Translations under genes and position numbers: made by a program
In this document: positions 16,390 to 23,642 of the stretch, one piece after another
Layout of the letters: every line of letters begins with the position of its first letter
Numbering within the stretch: the first letter of the stretch is position 1
Assembly (NCBI GenBank): GCA_024710445.1
Contig: JANJUT010000258.1
Span: forward strand, 1-26,429
DNA: 26,429 nt
DNA from: Thiobacillus sp.
GTDB taxonomy: Bacteria; Pseudomonadota; Gammaproteobacteria; Burkholderiales; Thiobacillaceae
Direction: 5' to 3'
The notes under the pieces: generated by a model
What the model was told of the DNA's origin: nothing
Database searches by the model: none
What the model saw: the letters and a program-made list of their open reading frames with translations, nothing else

Positions 16390-18342
16390 TCAGTCGGTGA
16401 GCCAGTACCATGACAGCGGGGGCAGGACCATCGCATCGTTGTCCGTCTCCATGCGCGTGCCCGACAAAAGGTCTTTCATGCCGTCCTTCTGAAAAAATCC
16501 GTGCATTCTTAATGCATCGACTGAAAGCGTCTGTTCCTCGACGTTGAAGTTGCCAACCACCAGCACCCGATTGCGGATGTTTTGCGGGTCGGACCGGTAA
16601 AAGACCAGCAGGTTGGGATTGTCCACCGTCAGCAACTGACGGTTGTCGAAGTCCGCGAATGCCAGGGTTTCCTTGCGCAGCGCGATGATTTTCTTCAGCG
16701 CACAGAATATCCGGTGCTCCACCGTGCCGGTCTGATGACGCTTTTTTGCCTTGTCCCAATCGAAGTGCGAGCGATGCATCCAGCGATTGTCATCGCGCTT
16801 GGAGGGGTCGTCGAGATATTCCCGGCTGTTGAGCATGCCAAGCGCATCGCCGTAGTAAAGCAGGGGGATCCCGCCGAAGGAAAGGATCATGCTGTGCAGC
16901 AGCAGGATGGTCTTGATCGCAGCGTCGATGGCGTCTTCGTTCCGGCTTTCGAGCGCGGCCTCCAGTCCGACCAGTGACGCGAGTGAGCCGGAGATGCGGG
17001 CGTCGCCTGTCTTGGGGTTCTCGCCGAACGGCAGCCCTCTGGCAGGCGAGCCCGGAAATTTGCCGGTAAAGTAATCGACCAGAAAGCGCCGGTGCCGCAC
17101 CGGATCATAGCCCGCCATCCGGGCATCGTTGTCGTCGAAACCCAGGCCGATGTCGTCGTGACAGCGCACATAGTTGAGCCAGGTCGCCCGTTCCAGTTTG
17201 GTCGGAAGGCTTTTGATCCCCTGGTTGAGCAGCGCCGCATTCTTGGTCGCGACCGCGTCCCAGAGCAGGGTCATGAATGTGGCGTTGTAGGCGATCTCGC
17301 ATTCCTTGGCGTTGATCGCGTCCTCGCCGAAATACTTGGCGACCTCGGCAGGTGCGACGATGGCCTCCGCGATGAACAACACGCCTGGCGCGGTCACCTG
17401 GCAGCAGTCTTTCATCAGTTGCAGCAGCAGGTGTGCTTCGCGCTCGTTCTGGCATGCACTGCCCATTTTCTTCCACAAGAACGCTACCGCATCCATGCGC
17501 AGAATGTCCGCACCCTGGTTGGCCCAGAACAGGATGATGTCGATCATTTCGATCAACACCGCCGGGTTGCGGTAGTTCAGATCCCACTGGTAATTGTTGA
17601 ATACCGTCATCACCCACTTGCCCATTTCCTCATCCCAGGTGAAGTTGCCGGGCGCGGTGACCGGAAATATCTCCGGCATGGTTTCTTCGTAGATGTCGGG
17701 AATCTCACGGTCATTGAATACGTAGTAGTAATCCTGATACTGCTTTTCGCCCTTGCGTGCCCGCTGCGCCCATTCATGTTCGTTCGAGGTGTGGTTGACC
17801 ACGACATCGAGGACCAGCAGCATGTCGCGCTTCTTGAGCGTGGCAGCCAGTGCGGCAACATCTGCCGTCGTCCCGAAGCGGGAATCGATTTTGCAGAAGT
17901 CGCGGACGGCATAACCGCCATCGCTGTTATCCGGCGGGCAATCCAGCATGGGCATGACATGCAGCATGTTCACCCCCAGCTCCTGCAGGTAGGGCAGCCT
18001 GGCACGCAGGCCCTTCACGTTGCCGGCAAAGCGATCGCAATACAGCGCCATGCCGACCCATTTCTGGCTCAGGAACCAGTTGTAGTCCCGCTCACGCGCC
18101 AGGTCCGATTTCCGCAAGTGCGGCACCCGATCGATGTAACGAAGCGCGAGTGTCTCGACCAGGCTGACCATCTGTTCCTTGAAATTGGGACGCTCGCCAT
18201 ACAGCAGGTGGAACAGGGTATGGATGGCGTAAAAATTCGCCCCGAGGCGGGTGTAGAAATGACGCAGGCGAAGATTTCCGATCTCCGGTTTCAGCTTGTA
18301 CAGAATTTCGTTCAGCAGGGCGTGGGAGGCTTGTTCGTACAT
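16390..18342 (-). CDS. ams: Amylosucrase (GH13 subfamily 4)
   Basis: Alpha-glucan synthase/hydrolase that uses sucrose as glucosyl donor, releasing fructose and extending alpha-1,4-glucan. Seen: an N-terminal helical domain (~1-90) typical of amylosucrases; then a (beta/alpha)8 barrel with LDVVVNHTS; nucleophile Asp284 in ILRMDAVAFLWKKMG; acid/base Glu326 in FIAEAIVAP; and the third acid in YVRCHDDIGLGF (Asp396). These sit within three residues of D286/E328/D393 of Neisseria polysaccharea amylosucrase. The 650-aa length fits. It is the last gene of the sucrose operon, 39 bp after the phosphatase. It can remove sucrose made by the upstream genes and link it to glycogen. Confidence 0.93.
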   Translation of the reverse strand: MYEQASHALLNEILYKLKPEIGNLRLRHFYTRLGANFYAIHTLFHLLYGERPNFKEQMVSLVETLALRYIDRVPHLRKSDLARERDYNWFLSQKWVGMALYCDRFAGNVKGLRARLPYLQELGVNMLHVMPMLDCPPDNSDGGYAVRDFCKIDSRFGTTADVAALAATLKKRDMLLVLDVVVNHTSNEHEWAQRARKGEKQYQDYYYVFNDREIPDIYEETMPEIFPVTAPGNFTWDEEMGKWVMTVFNNYQWDLNYRNPAVLIEMIDIILFWANQGADILRMDAVAFLWKKMGSACQNEREAHLLLQLMKDCCQVTAPGVLFIAEAIVAPAEVAKYFGEDAINAKECEIAYNATFMTLLWDAVATKNAALLNQGIKSLPTKLERATWLNYVRCHDDIGLGFDDNDARMAGYDPVRHRRFLVDYFTGKFPGSPARGLPFGENPKTGDARISGSLASLVGLEAALESRNEDAIDAAIKTILLLHSMILSFGGIPLLYYGDALGMLNSREYLDDPSKRDDNRWMHRSHFDWDKAKKRHQTGTVEHRIFCALKKIIALRKETLAFADFDNRQLLTVDNPNLLVFYRSDPQNIRNRVLVVGNFNVEEQTLSVDALRMHGFFQKDGMKDLLSGTRMETDNDAMVLPPLSWYWLTD

Positions 18343-18381
18343 ATCGATTATTGAATCCGGTTTTTCCTGGTTCGGTTTTGC

Positions 18382-19212
18382 TCAGTTCTGTTCACGCAGC
18401 CATGCGTCGATATCCGGCCGGTAATGCGCGACCCCCTCAAGAATGCCTGCGCTGTAATTGCCGTTCATCCCGAGGTAGTCACCCCGGGCGAGATAAAGGG
18501 TTTCCTGATGCGCCTTTGCCGCCTGGCTTTTCACTTCGTCATCGGCATTCGCGACCAGCACGGCAGGAATATCGCTCAGCAATACATCCAGGTCATTTCC
18601 GCTGTCACCGGAAAAAACCGTGTTCTCGTGACTGAACCCTTGCTGCTGCATGAGGAAGTGAATGGCGTGCAATTTGTTGGCGCTGGCGGGCAGGATATCC
18701 AGCAATCCGGTTCCGGCCAGTTCGTCGATGCTCCAGATCAGGTTCGCCTTGATCCCGGCCTGCTGCAATTGCACGTTCATGTCTCCGATCAATTCCTGAA
18801 CATTGGCGTTCAGTGGCACATAAAAGCTCAGCTTGTGACGATTCTGCTTTTCCCGTTCCTGCAATGCCAGAACAGAAAACCCGCTTAATAATGCGTGAAG
18901 CTGGTCATGGCTCAAACCGCGCCAATCCGGTGCGATCTGCTCGTCCCATTGGTCCCGCTGTTTCCAGCCGCGCGAATCCACCTGATAGAGGGTCGAGCCC
19001 ACATCAGCGATGGCGAAATCCGGCAGCGGCAGGCCGTAATCCTCAATAGCCTGTTCGATGAGGGCACGGTGCCGCCCGGTCACATAGGCCAGCGTAACGT
19101 CCCCGCAACCCACCAGCCGCCGGAATCGGTCCATCGCCGCCGGCGACTCAGGCTGGGGGCCATTCGGGATCAGGGTCCGGTCGAGATCGGTGCACAGCAA
19201 CAATGGCTTCAT
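18382..19212 (-). CDS. spp: Sucrose-6-phosphate phosphatase (HAD superfamily)
   Basis: Hydrolyses sucrose-6-phosphate to sucrose, the last step of synthesis. Seen: HAD motif I CTDLDRTLIP with nucleophile Asp9 and Asp11; motif II VTGRH; a C2-type cap domain with Lys-rich HKLSFYVPL; and motif III/IV FSGDSGNDLDVLLSDIPAVLVANAD. The 276-aa length is that of bacterial SPP/S6PP proteins. Its ATG overlaps the stop codon of the synthase gene by 4 bp (ATGA), so translation is probably coupled and the two products made together. A mannosyl-3-phosphoglycerate or trehalose phosphatase role is possible within the family but unlikely given the neighbours. Confidence 0.92.
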   Translation of the reverse strand: MKPLLLCTDLDRTLIPNGPQPESPAAMDRFRRLVGCGDVTLAYVTGRHRALIEQAIEDYGLPLPDFAIADVGSTLYQVDSRGWKQRDQWDEQIAPDWRGLSHDQLHALLSGFSVLALQEREKQNRHKLSFYVPLNANVQELIGDMNVQLQQAGIKANLIWSIDELAGTGLLDILPASANKLHAIHFLMQQQGFSHENTVFSGDSGNDLDVLLSDIPAVLVANADDEVKSQAAKAHQETLYLARGDYLGMNGNYSAGILEGVAHYRPDIDAWLREQN

Positions 19213-21380
19213 GCAGCGGCGCTTCCATCCTCGTCCGCATAGAAATGGTAATGGTCCAATGCTTCAAGGATACCGGCCGCATTCGAGCTCTTCGAAAAGT
19301 AAATGTTCTCGACGTTGGCCAGCTCGGACAACTCGGCGAGGTGCCGGTTATCCACGACGGTCCCCAGGGTATTGCCGCGCAACATGTCCGCATCGTCACC
19401 TGTGACACCGGCGACCAGTGTGTTTTTCAGCGGGAACCCCAACTGGTCGGCGCACCAGCGAAGCGCCAGTCCCTTGGACGCGCGGATGGGCAGAACATCC
19501 AGGAACTGGCCGAATGAAAAAACGATATTCACCGTCTGCTCGTTGCGCAGCAACGTCTGCCGGATTTCATGGACGTCCGCCACTTTCGGGTCGATGTAAT
19601 AGCTGATCTTGAACGCGCTTTGATGGCGTTTGGGCTGCATCTCAAGCCCGGGTATCTCCTTGAGGATGTCGCGCACGGCCTGAGGGTTCCACAGATAATC
19701 GATATGGCGTGCCCACACCGTGTCCTGGGTCAGATTCGGCGCATAGTGGATCTCGGTTCCCTGACCGGTGATCAACACGCCGGGCTCGGGGATATTGTAT
19801 TTGCGCAGGGTATCCAGCGCATCGTCCAGACGGCGGCCTGTCGCAACCCCGAAGATGGTCGACTTGCGATGCGCCTGAATGCGCTGCAGAAGCAGCGCCA
19901 ACGATTCACGATCGCCAATCAGGTTCAGATCGAGGCTGGTGAAAATGGCCCGGTCACGGAACACGCCCGGGCGCCGACTCAGGTTCATGCGGCTGATCGG
20001 CTCCGTTTTTTCAACCAAAGGCCGGATAACCGACAGATATTTTTCTACATGAGCCTGCCACGAATAATGACGGCGCACGCCTTGAATGCCGTTCCTGGCC
20101 AGACGGCGCCATGCCGGCCTGTCCGTTAAGGTCTGAAGGATGATGTCCGCCATCACCGGCTTGTCCAGCGGATTGATCAGAAAGCCGTTCTGGCAGTTCC
20201 TGATGATGTCGATAGGCCCACCATCCTCGGTGGCCACGATTGGCAGGCCACAGGCAGCGGCCTCAATCAGCGTCAGACCGAACGGCTCGGTCAGCGCCGG
20301 ATTGACGAACACGCCGTGAGCGGCAGCCGCAAGACGGTAGAAGAGCGCGACCTCGTCCGGCTTGTGATGCTTTGGATACGCGACCTTGCCATACAGGTCG
20401 TAGCGATCGATAGCCAGCAGGATGTCATTCAGCACGGTTCTCGAGCCGCTTTCCATGTCCTGAATGTCATCGCGATTGCCCGCCACGATCACCAGATTGG
20501 CGGCCTGTTGCAACGGCGGCGATTCACCATAGGCCTCGATCAGGGAAACAATGTTCTTTTTCGGATCGGGGCGAGACAGCGCCAGAATGACCGGCTTGCT
20601 GGCATGCGTCAGAAAACGCTTGAGCGCGTGCGCCACATCACTGTTTTTTTCATTTCCCTGCGGCGGAAAGAACTTCTCCATATCCGTTCCGGGCGGGATC
20701 ACCCGCATGCGGTCGGGCTGATAAAAATCGTACAGCGCGTATTGCTGCTCGATCTCCTGCTGCGTGCTGGTGATGACGCGCTCGGCGACTCCGAGCGTGG
20801 TTTCTTCCGCCTCGATGCGGCGCGAAATGTTGTAGGCCGTCTCGATCTCGCTGCGCTTGATGCCGCTGGCCAGCAGTTGCTTGCGCTTGGTGCGGCCCAG
20901 TGAGTGGCTGGTATGCACCAGGGGAACGCCCAGTTGGTGTGCCAGCAGCGAACCGACATAACCGGCATCGGCATAATGGCTGTGGATCACATCGGGAAGG
21001 CGAGCCTGATGCTTGAGGTAAGCCAGGGCGTTGTCAGAAAAGCTCTCCAGCGAATCCCACAGCATTTCCTTGGCAAGATATTTTTGCTCGCCGCACTCGA
21101 TGCGCACGATGCCCACTTTTTCCGACAAGGCCTCGAAGGGTTCCGCATAACCGGCATCAACCTGACTGTCGATGATGCGCCGCGTCAACAGCACCACTTT
21201 TTCGACATCGTCCCGTTCGCCCAGCGCACGGGCAAGCTCCACGACGTATTTGACTTGTCCGCCGGTATCCGCGTCGCGCCCCAACTCAAGCTCGTCACCG
21301 CGAATCAGGCCATGTACGCTGATCAATACGACATACAAAGGTTTTTTGGCTTCCGCAGACCGCCTTTTCATACCCCCCAT
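19209..21380 (-). CDS. sps: Sucrose-phosphate synthase (GT4) with a degenerate C-terminal phosphatase-like domain
   Basis: Makes sucrose-6-phosphate from a nucleotide-glucose and fructose-6-phosphate. Seen: the N-terminal GT4 half with ISVHGLIRG...GRDADTGGQVKYVVELARAL; VIHSHYADAGYVG; the SHSLGRTKRKQLL motif of SPS; and the nucleotide-sugar half with LALSRPDPKKNI and NPALTEPFGLTLIEAAACGLPIVAT (E-x7-E). From about residue 475 a HAD (SPP-like) domain follows, but motif I reads FTSLDLNLIG, where Ser482 replaces the nucleophile Asp. Motif IV reads GVTGDDADML, with Val659 in place of Asp. The domain is therefore probably inactive, as in plant SPS. It overlaps the upstream kinase gene by 13 bp; a second ATG at 21371 is an alternative start. 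Confidence 0.94.
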   Translation of the reverse strand: MGGMKRRSAEAKKPLYVVLISVHGLIRGDELELGRDADTGGQVKYVVELARALGERDDVEKVVLLTRRIIDSQVDAGYAEPFEALSEKVGIVRIECGEQKYLAKEMLWDSLESFSDNALAYLKHQARLPDVIHSHYADAGYVGSLLAHQLGVPLVHTSHSLGRTKRKQLLASGIKRSEIETAYNISRRIEAEETTLGVAERVITSTQQEIEQQYALYDFYQPDRMRVIPPGTDMEKFFPPQGNEKNSDVAHALKRFLTHASKPVILALSRPDPKKNIVSLIEAYGESPPLQQAANLVIVAGNRDDIQDMESGSRTVLNDILLAIDRYDLYGKVAYPKHHKPDEVALFYRLAAAAHGVFVNPALTEPFGLTLIEAAACGLPIVATEDGGPIDIIRNCQNGFLINPLDKPVMADIILQTLTDRPAWRRLARNGIQGVRRHYSWQAHVEKYLSVIRPLVEKTEPISRMNLSRRPGVFRDRAIFTSLDLNLIGDRESLALLLQRIQAHRKSTIFGVATGRRLDDALDTLRKYNIPEPGVLITGQGTEIHYAPNLTQDTVWARHIDYLWNPQAVRDILKEIPGLEMQPKRHQSAFKISYYIDPKVADVHEIRQTLLRNEQTVNIVFSFGQFLDVLPIRASKGLALRWCADQLGFPLKNTLVAGVTGDDADMLRGNTLGTVVDNRHLAELSELANVENIYFSKSSNAAGILEALDHYHFYADEDGSAAA

Positions 21381-22330
21381 GCCTCTTTGAATGGTTCGTA
21401 GAAACCCATCTGGTCAGGAACCGCGCCACGAATTTCGCAGATCGATGCCGCAAAGGCATTGGCCCGTTCCAGCGTTTTGACTATAGGCCAGCCGCACAAG
21501 GTCCCCAATATGAAAACCGCGGCAAACCCATCGCCTGCACCAACCGTATCGACCAGCCTGATGGCTGCCCCCTTGGCGCCCGCCTCGGTCTGATTGCCGT
21601 CCCGATCCATCTGCCATGCGCCCGCATCCCCGCAGGTGACAAGCAGTTGCTCCAGATCGAACTGATCCATCAAACCCCGGGCCTGTTCGCGTGCATCACG
21701 CCCCCGCAAGCCGAACATCCCGGCCAACTCGCCCAGCTCAGCGTCATTCAGCTTCACGATATCCGCGAACTGCAGGGCATGGCGCACGGTTTTCTTTTCA
21801 TACCACGGTGTACGCAGATTGATATCCAGAAATTTTGCCGCCTGGGTAGCGCGCAACAAGGTCTTCAACGCCTGCCGGGAAACGGCATGTCGCTGCGCCA
21901 GCGTTCCGAAATAGACCAGCGCAGGATGCGCAGCAAGCAGGGTCAGGCGCGCCACACCCGGATGAATGAAATCGTAAGCCTGCATGGGCAGGATTTCGAA
22001 ACGGTGCCCCCCTTCCTCGAGATGCACCTTCACCTGACCTGTCGGATAGTGTTTGTCGAACTGGATACCGAGCGTATCCAGTTCCTTCCGGGCCATCGCG
22101 TTCATCACCTCATCGCGCAAGGCATCCTCACCCAGGCGCGTGATCAATACAGGGTGTTGTCCAAAGGCCTTGAGATGACACGCAACATTGAACGGCGCAC
22201 CGCCCAATACCGACCGATCCGGAAACACATCCGCCAACACCTCGCCGAACAGCACGACAGTGCCCTTGTGGCTCGTGTCAGGCACTGGAGCACCTGGTAT
22301 GGGTTGACCGGAAAAGATGGGCTGAGTCAT
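21368..22330 (-). CDS. fruK: Fructokinase-like PfkB-family sugar kinase
   Basis: Ribokinase/PfkB-fold kinase, most likely phosphorylating fructose released by amylosucrase back to fructose-6-phosphate, the acceptor of the synthase. Seen: VVLFGEVLADVFPDRSVLGGAPFNVACHLKAFG (N-terminal PfkB signature with GG and N); LDINLRTPWY; VKLNDAEL; and the C-terminal signature DTVGAGDGFAAVFILG with catalytic Asp in GAGDGF. The ATG at 22330 was chosen; the codon before it is TTG. The product is 320 aa. It is the first gene of the operon kinase-sps-spp-ams. No strong promoter match is visible in the ~100 bp upstream. The sugar specificity is inferred from the operon, not from a residue. Confidence 0.9.
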   Translation of the reverse strand: MTQPIFSGQPIPGAPVPDTSHKGTVVLFGEVLADVFPDRSVLGGAPFNVACHLKAFGQHPVLITRLGEDALRDEVMNAMARKELDTLGIQFDKHYPTGQVKVHLEEGGHRFEILPMQAYDFIHPGVARLTLLAAHPALVYFGTLAQRHAVSRQALKTLLRATQAAKFLDINLRTPWYEKKTVRHALQFADIVKLNDAELGELAGMFGLRGRDAREQARGLMDQFDLEQLLVTCGDAGAWQMDRDGNQTEAGAKGAAIRLVDTVGAGDGFAAVFILGTLCGWPIVKTLERANAFAASICEIRGAVPDQMGFYEPFKEAWGV

Positions 22331-22915
22331 CAAATGGATTCGTGTCTCGCTTCACTCATGAACAATAGGATAACAACACATGATCCGGGAAAGGTCCAAC
22401 GACCCGTCCCAAACCAGGCGTGTCATGGCTGAATGCTTTTTAATCGCCTGATGTTGTCAGCCGGTCAGCAATTAACTGGCAGCCCTATCATGGCAGCCAT
22501 CGACAGCCATGCCTTGCCTGGGATGGCTGTACGGAAACGCCTGTCAAAAACCAGGAACAACGACATCCGGATTTTCCACACTCAAGCTACCCACCTCATT
22601 GCCGCTCGCGGATAGGCAACAGGGGCGAAAGGAATCAGCTTAAGTCCTCATGGCCGGGTTCGGTCAGGAGCAGCATAGCGTCACAGATGAACTGGATGCC
22701 GTGAATGGCTGGTAACCGATCAAGAACCAGCCAATAGATTTTGCCGACCTTCGGCCCGCTACTCGGCCGAAGCGGCCTGTCATGCCAGCCAGACATCACG
22801 TCAGCTTCATTGCCAAGAGCAGTCAATCAATGAAGCTGGCCCAAAGCTGAAAAATCCGGCGCATAATCCGGAAGCCCTGCTTTTCCTTTTGCATAACCTA
22901 ATAAACAGACGGCTG
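22331..22915. other. Intergenic stretch between the sucrose operon and the cassette array
   Basis: About 585 bp without a convincing gene. It holds the unseen 5' control region of the sucrose operon and an 8-bp inverted repeat (ACAGCCAT / ATGGCTGT, 22503-22530). It also holds a short repeat with relatives at the other end of the array (22745-22836). Short open frames exist in several phases but have no ribosome-binding site or protein-like composition. No integrase gene or fragment is recognisable. Confidence 0.6.
22745..22836. repeat. Short repeat copy A flanking the cassette array
   Basis: Contains a hairpin TTCGGCC-cgctactc-GGCCGAA (from about 22750) and a 28-bp block at 22798-22825 beginning ACGTCAGCTTCATTGCC. 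That block matches 23 of 28 bases at 26136-26163. The hairpin part is also related to 26181-26211. Together they suggest two divergent copies of one non-coding repeat on either side of the cassettes. Confidence 0.5.
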
Positions 22916-23016
22916 GGCTAACATCCTTAGAAGAATCAAGATGATAGACCCGTGAAATGCCTGTCTCTTTACTAAGACGCGCCCGGACCCATGGGTCTCT
23001 CTATTAACTGTTAGGT
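22916..23016 (+). other. attI- or attC-like recombination site before the first cassette
   Basis: Ends with GTTAGGT (23010-23016), a perfect GTTRRRY core, nine bases before the HNH gene start codon. A CTAAC counterpart (GGCTAAC, 22916-22922, one mismatch to RYYYAAC) lies 101 bp upstream. The inner parts pair imperfectly (ATAGACCCGTG against CATGGGTCTCTCTAT) around a central region, and GACCCATGGGTC is a perfect 12-bp palindrome. It could be a divergent attC or a relic attI. The folding is weaker than in the other three sites. Confidence 0.5.
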
Positions 23017-23024
23017 TTCCCAAA

Positions 23025-23534
23025 ATGGCTGGCACTAAGCACTTTTCCCGCATGAACTATCACGTTATGAGAGGCATGAGGGAACTCTTAAGTCACCGTT
23101 CTCTGCCGGACCAAGAATGGGAACTGATAAAGCAATATTTCGATCGCACGTGCGCGTTCTGCGGTTGCGAAGACACTGGGAACCCTCGTACCGGGATTGT
23201 TCCGGATCACCTAGTCCCGGCAGTGGAACACGGTGAGTTTTGTTTAGGCAACATCGTGCCGTCATGCCAAGACTGCAACGACCATCGAGGTAAGAAAGAC
23301 TGGCGCAGGTATTTGGAGTCGGAGTTTACTGACGATGCTCCTTCACGAATCGAAAAGATTGAGGAGTACCTTGGTCAGTATCCCTATCGAGTTACGGACG
23401 ATCCACACGAATACCTGACAGACGAAGAGTCTGCCGAGTATTCCGCAATCCTAGCTGCGTGGAATGAAGTTTGGGCAAGCGCCCGTTCTCTAAGAGATCG
23501 AATCAATCGGCGCAGGAAGCATGAAGAAACCTAA
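23025..23534 (+). CDS. HNH endonuclease-domain protein (cassette 1)
   Basis: A 169-aa protein with a zinc-stabilised HNH nuclease core: Cys43-x2-Cys46 (CAFC); Asp61-His62 (PDHLVP, the metal/catalytic His); Asn76 in LGNIVPSC; Cys81-x2-Cys84 (CQDC) and the NDHRGKKDW motif at 85-93. About 40 residues precede the core, and a charged helical tail of ~65 residues follows. This is the layout of HNH proteins linked to restriction, phage or mobile DNA. There is no signal peptide or other recognised domain. The ATG lies nine bases after the GTTAGGT core, and the stop codon TAA lies within the attC 5' box (ACCTAAC), both usual in cassettes. The substrate is unknown; a defence or DNA-processing role is an inference. 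Confidence 0.88.
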   Translation: MAGTKHFSRMNYHVMRGMRELLSHRSLPDQEWELIKQYFDRTCAFCGCEDTGNPRTGIVPDHLVPAVEHGEFCLGNIVPSCQDCNDHRGKKDWRRYLESEFTDDAPSRIEKIEEYLGQYPYRVTDDPHEYLTDEESAEYSAILAAWNEVWASARSLRDRINRRRKHEET

Positions 23535-23615
23535 CACTTCGGTCGAGACGCGGCTTTGCCGCTGGGACACTGCGCTGGCAAGCAGACTCCGCGCCTCTCA
23601 CCTTGCACGTTGACA
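23529..23615 (+). other. attC site 1 (87 bp)
   Basis: The 5' box is ACCTAAC (23529-23535, fits RYYYAAC) and the 3' box is GTTGACA (23609-23615; GTT kept, last two bases off consensus). The inner arms GGTCGAGA and TCTCACC pair with one extra C on the left strand, the unpaired base typical of attC. A central small hairpin GCGGC-ttt-GCCGC lies inside. The 3' half resembles that of sites 2 and 3 (GCAAGC...CTCCGCGCC...TGCACGTT). Confidence 0.8.
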
Positions 23616-23642
23616 TCTCATCCACCTATCTCGACAACTACT

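Noticed and set aside
17092..18354. Long plus-strand open frame (420 aa) over amylosucrase
   Set aside because: The opposite strand encodes a protein with all GH13 catalytic motifs; this frame shows none and has no ribosome-binding site.
22635..22826. Short minus-strand open frame in the gap before the cassettes
   Set aside because: It covers the non-coding repeat copy A, and a similar spurious frame appears over copy B; the similarity is of repeat DNA, not of a conserved protein.
22331..23016. Looked for an integrase gene or fragment adjoining the array
   Set aside because: No frame here contains tyrosine-recombinase motifs; the integron label therefore rests on attC sites only.
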